A stretch of 61,723 nucleotides of DNA, taken from the NCBI GenBank assembly GCA_019115125.1, contig DXEG01000029.1, positions 1-61,723 of the forward strand. The letters run 5' to 3'. Positions 61,657-61,723 of this stretch are shown here, one piece after another. The translations under genes and the position numbers were made by a program. Within the stretch, counting starts at the first letter, position 1, and every line of letters starts with the position of its first letter. The notes beneath the pieces are model-generated. The model did not search any database. It saw nothing but the letters and a program-made list of their open reading frames with translations, and was not told where the DNA came from. The DNA is from Candidatus Blautia faecipullorum (lineage in GTDB: Bacteria > Bacillota > Clostridia > Lachnospirales > Lachnospiraceae).

Positions 61657-61723
61657 TCAGTTCACTTCATACGCAATATATTCATGTGATAATTCATACC
61701 CCAATTTTTCCGCCAAACGGACA
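61657..61723 (-). CDS. C-terminal end of a gene cut by the window, perhaps an acetyltransferase
   Basis: The last 21 codons read RLAEKLGYELSHEYIAYEV and Asn before a TGA at 61657-61659. The A-x-K-L-G-Y pattern near a C-terminus fits GNAT-family N-acetyltransferases, but too little is present for a firm call. Confidence 0.4.
   Translation of the reverse strand, partial: VRLAEKLGYELSHEYIAYEVN

Noticed and set aside
1-61723. tRNA, rRNA or CRISPR arrays
   Set aside because: No T-arm-like GGTTCRANYCC with cloverleaf context, no rRNA-like stretch and no regularly spaced repeats were found by reading; a covariance-model scan would be decisive.

Overview
The window looks like chromosome from a spore-forming, Gram-positive, low-to-mid GC Clostridia, most likely a member of the Lachnospiraceae. 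Evidence is an alpha/beta-type small acid-soluble spore protein, YqfC/YqfD and YlbJ sporulation genes, a short HisG with HisZ, RecU, a DAK2/Asp23 pair beside recG, strong AGGAGG ribosome sites and housekeeping sigma promoters. Genus cannot be fixed from sequence reading alone. Most genes lie on the minus strand. I saw no rRNA, tRNA or CRISPR array.

Layout. 1-5000 is an accessory stretch: an IS1634-type transposase, a PIN/RelB-DinJ toxin-antitoxin pair with an inverted repeat around its promoter, degraded fragments, and an AT-rich methyltransferase/DUF3267 pair. 4956-6055 holds a pyridoxal-kinase-like gene and a TIGR04076 gene. 6223-12719 is a two-gene signalling unit: a PAS/GGDEF-like/EAL protein overlapping a CheB-CheR-PAS fusion. 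12971-15028 is a membrane-anchored PQQ-type propeller protein. 15116-20083 is a histidine operon (hisZ-G-D-B and a HisF-like/HisI/HisE fusion) driven by a consensus promoter that overlaps the end of recU. 20179-25649 is a six-gene run: small alarmone synthetase, YgiQ radical SAM protein, a membrane protein, RluA, signal peptidase I, RecU. 25761-28253 has an M23 peptidase and pepD. 28330-31331 has ylbJ, a coiled-coil protein, coaD, rsmD and an mgsA-like gene. 31556-38576 holds the spore protein, a histone-H1-like tailed protein, recG, fakA-like, Asp23, rpmB and miaB. 38723-42014 has an M14 peptidase relative that has lost its zinc ligands and a surface protein. 42228-49298 is a nine-gene run yqfC-yqfD-phoH-ybeY-DUF3048-proB-DUF896-formyltetrahydrofolate cyclo-ligase-proA. 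49387-61723 is more lineage-specific: DUF2284, cupin, a KaiC-like/PEP-synthase-like fusion with a hairpin leader, a membrane-anchored MerR regulator with a textbook 19-bp-spacer promoter, two tandem transmembrane Ser/Thr kinases, an AAA/PD-(D/E)XK protein, a flavin-binding protein and a gene running off the edge.

The most unusual material is the kinase pair at 54233-59082. Nearly identical kinase domains carry different outer parts: one a propeller-like region plus a glycan-binding discoidin-like domain, the other TPR-like helices plus two SPOR-like repeats. Neither has the PASTA repeats usual for Gram-positive wall-sensing kinases. Other points of note are the HisF-like domain with both catalytic aspartates replaced, the pseudo-M14 peptidase, the MerR autoregulation site, and the leader hairpin starting almost at the predicted transcription start of the PEP-synthase-like gene.
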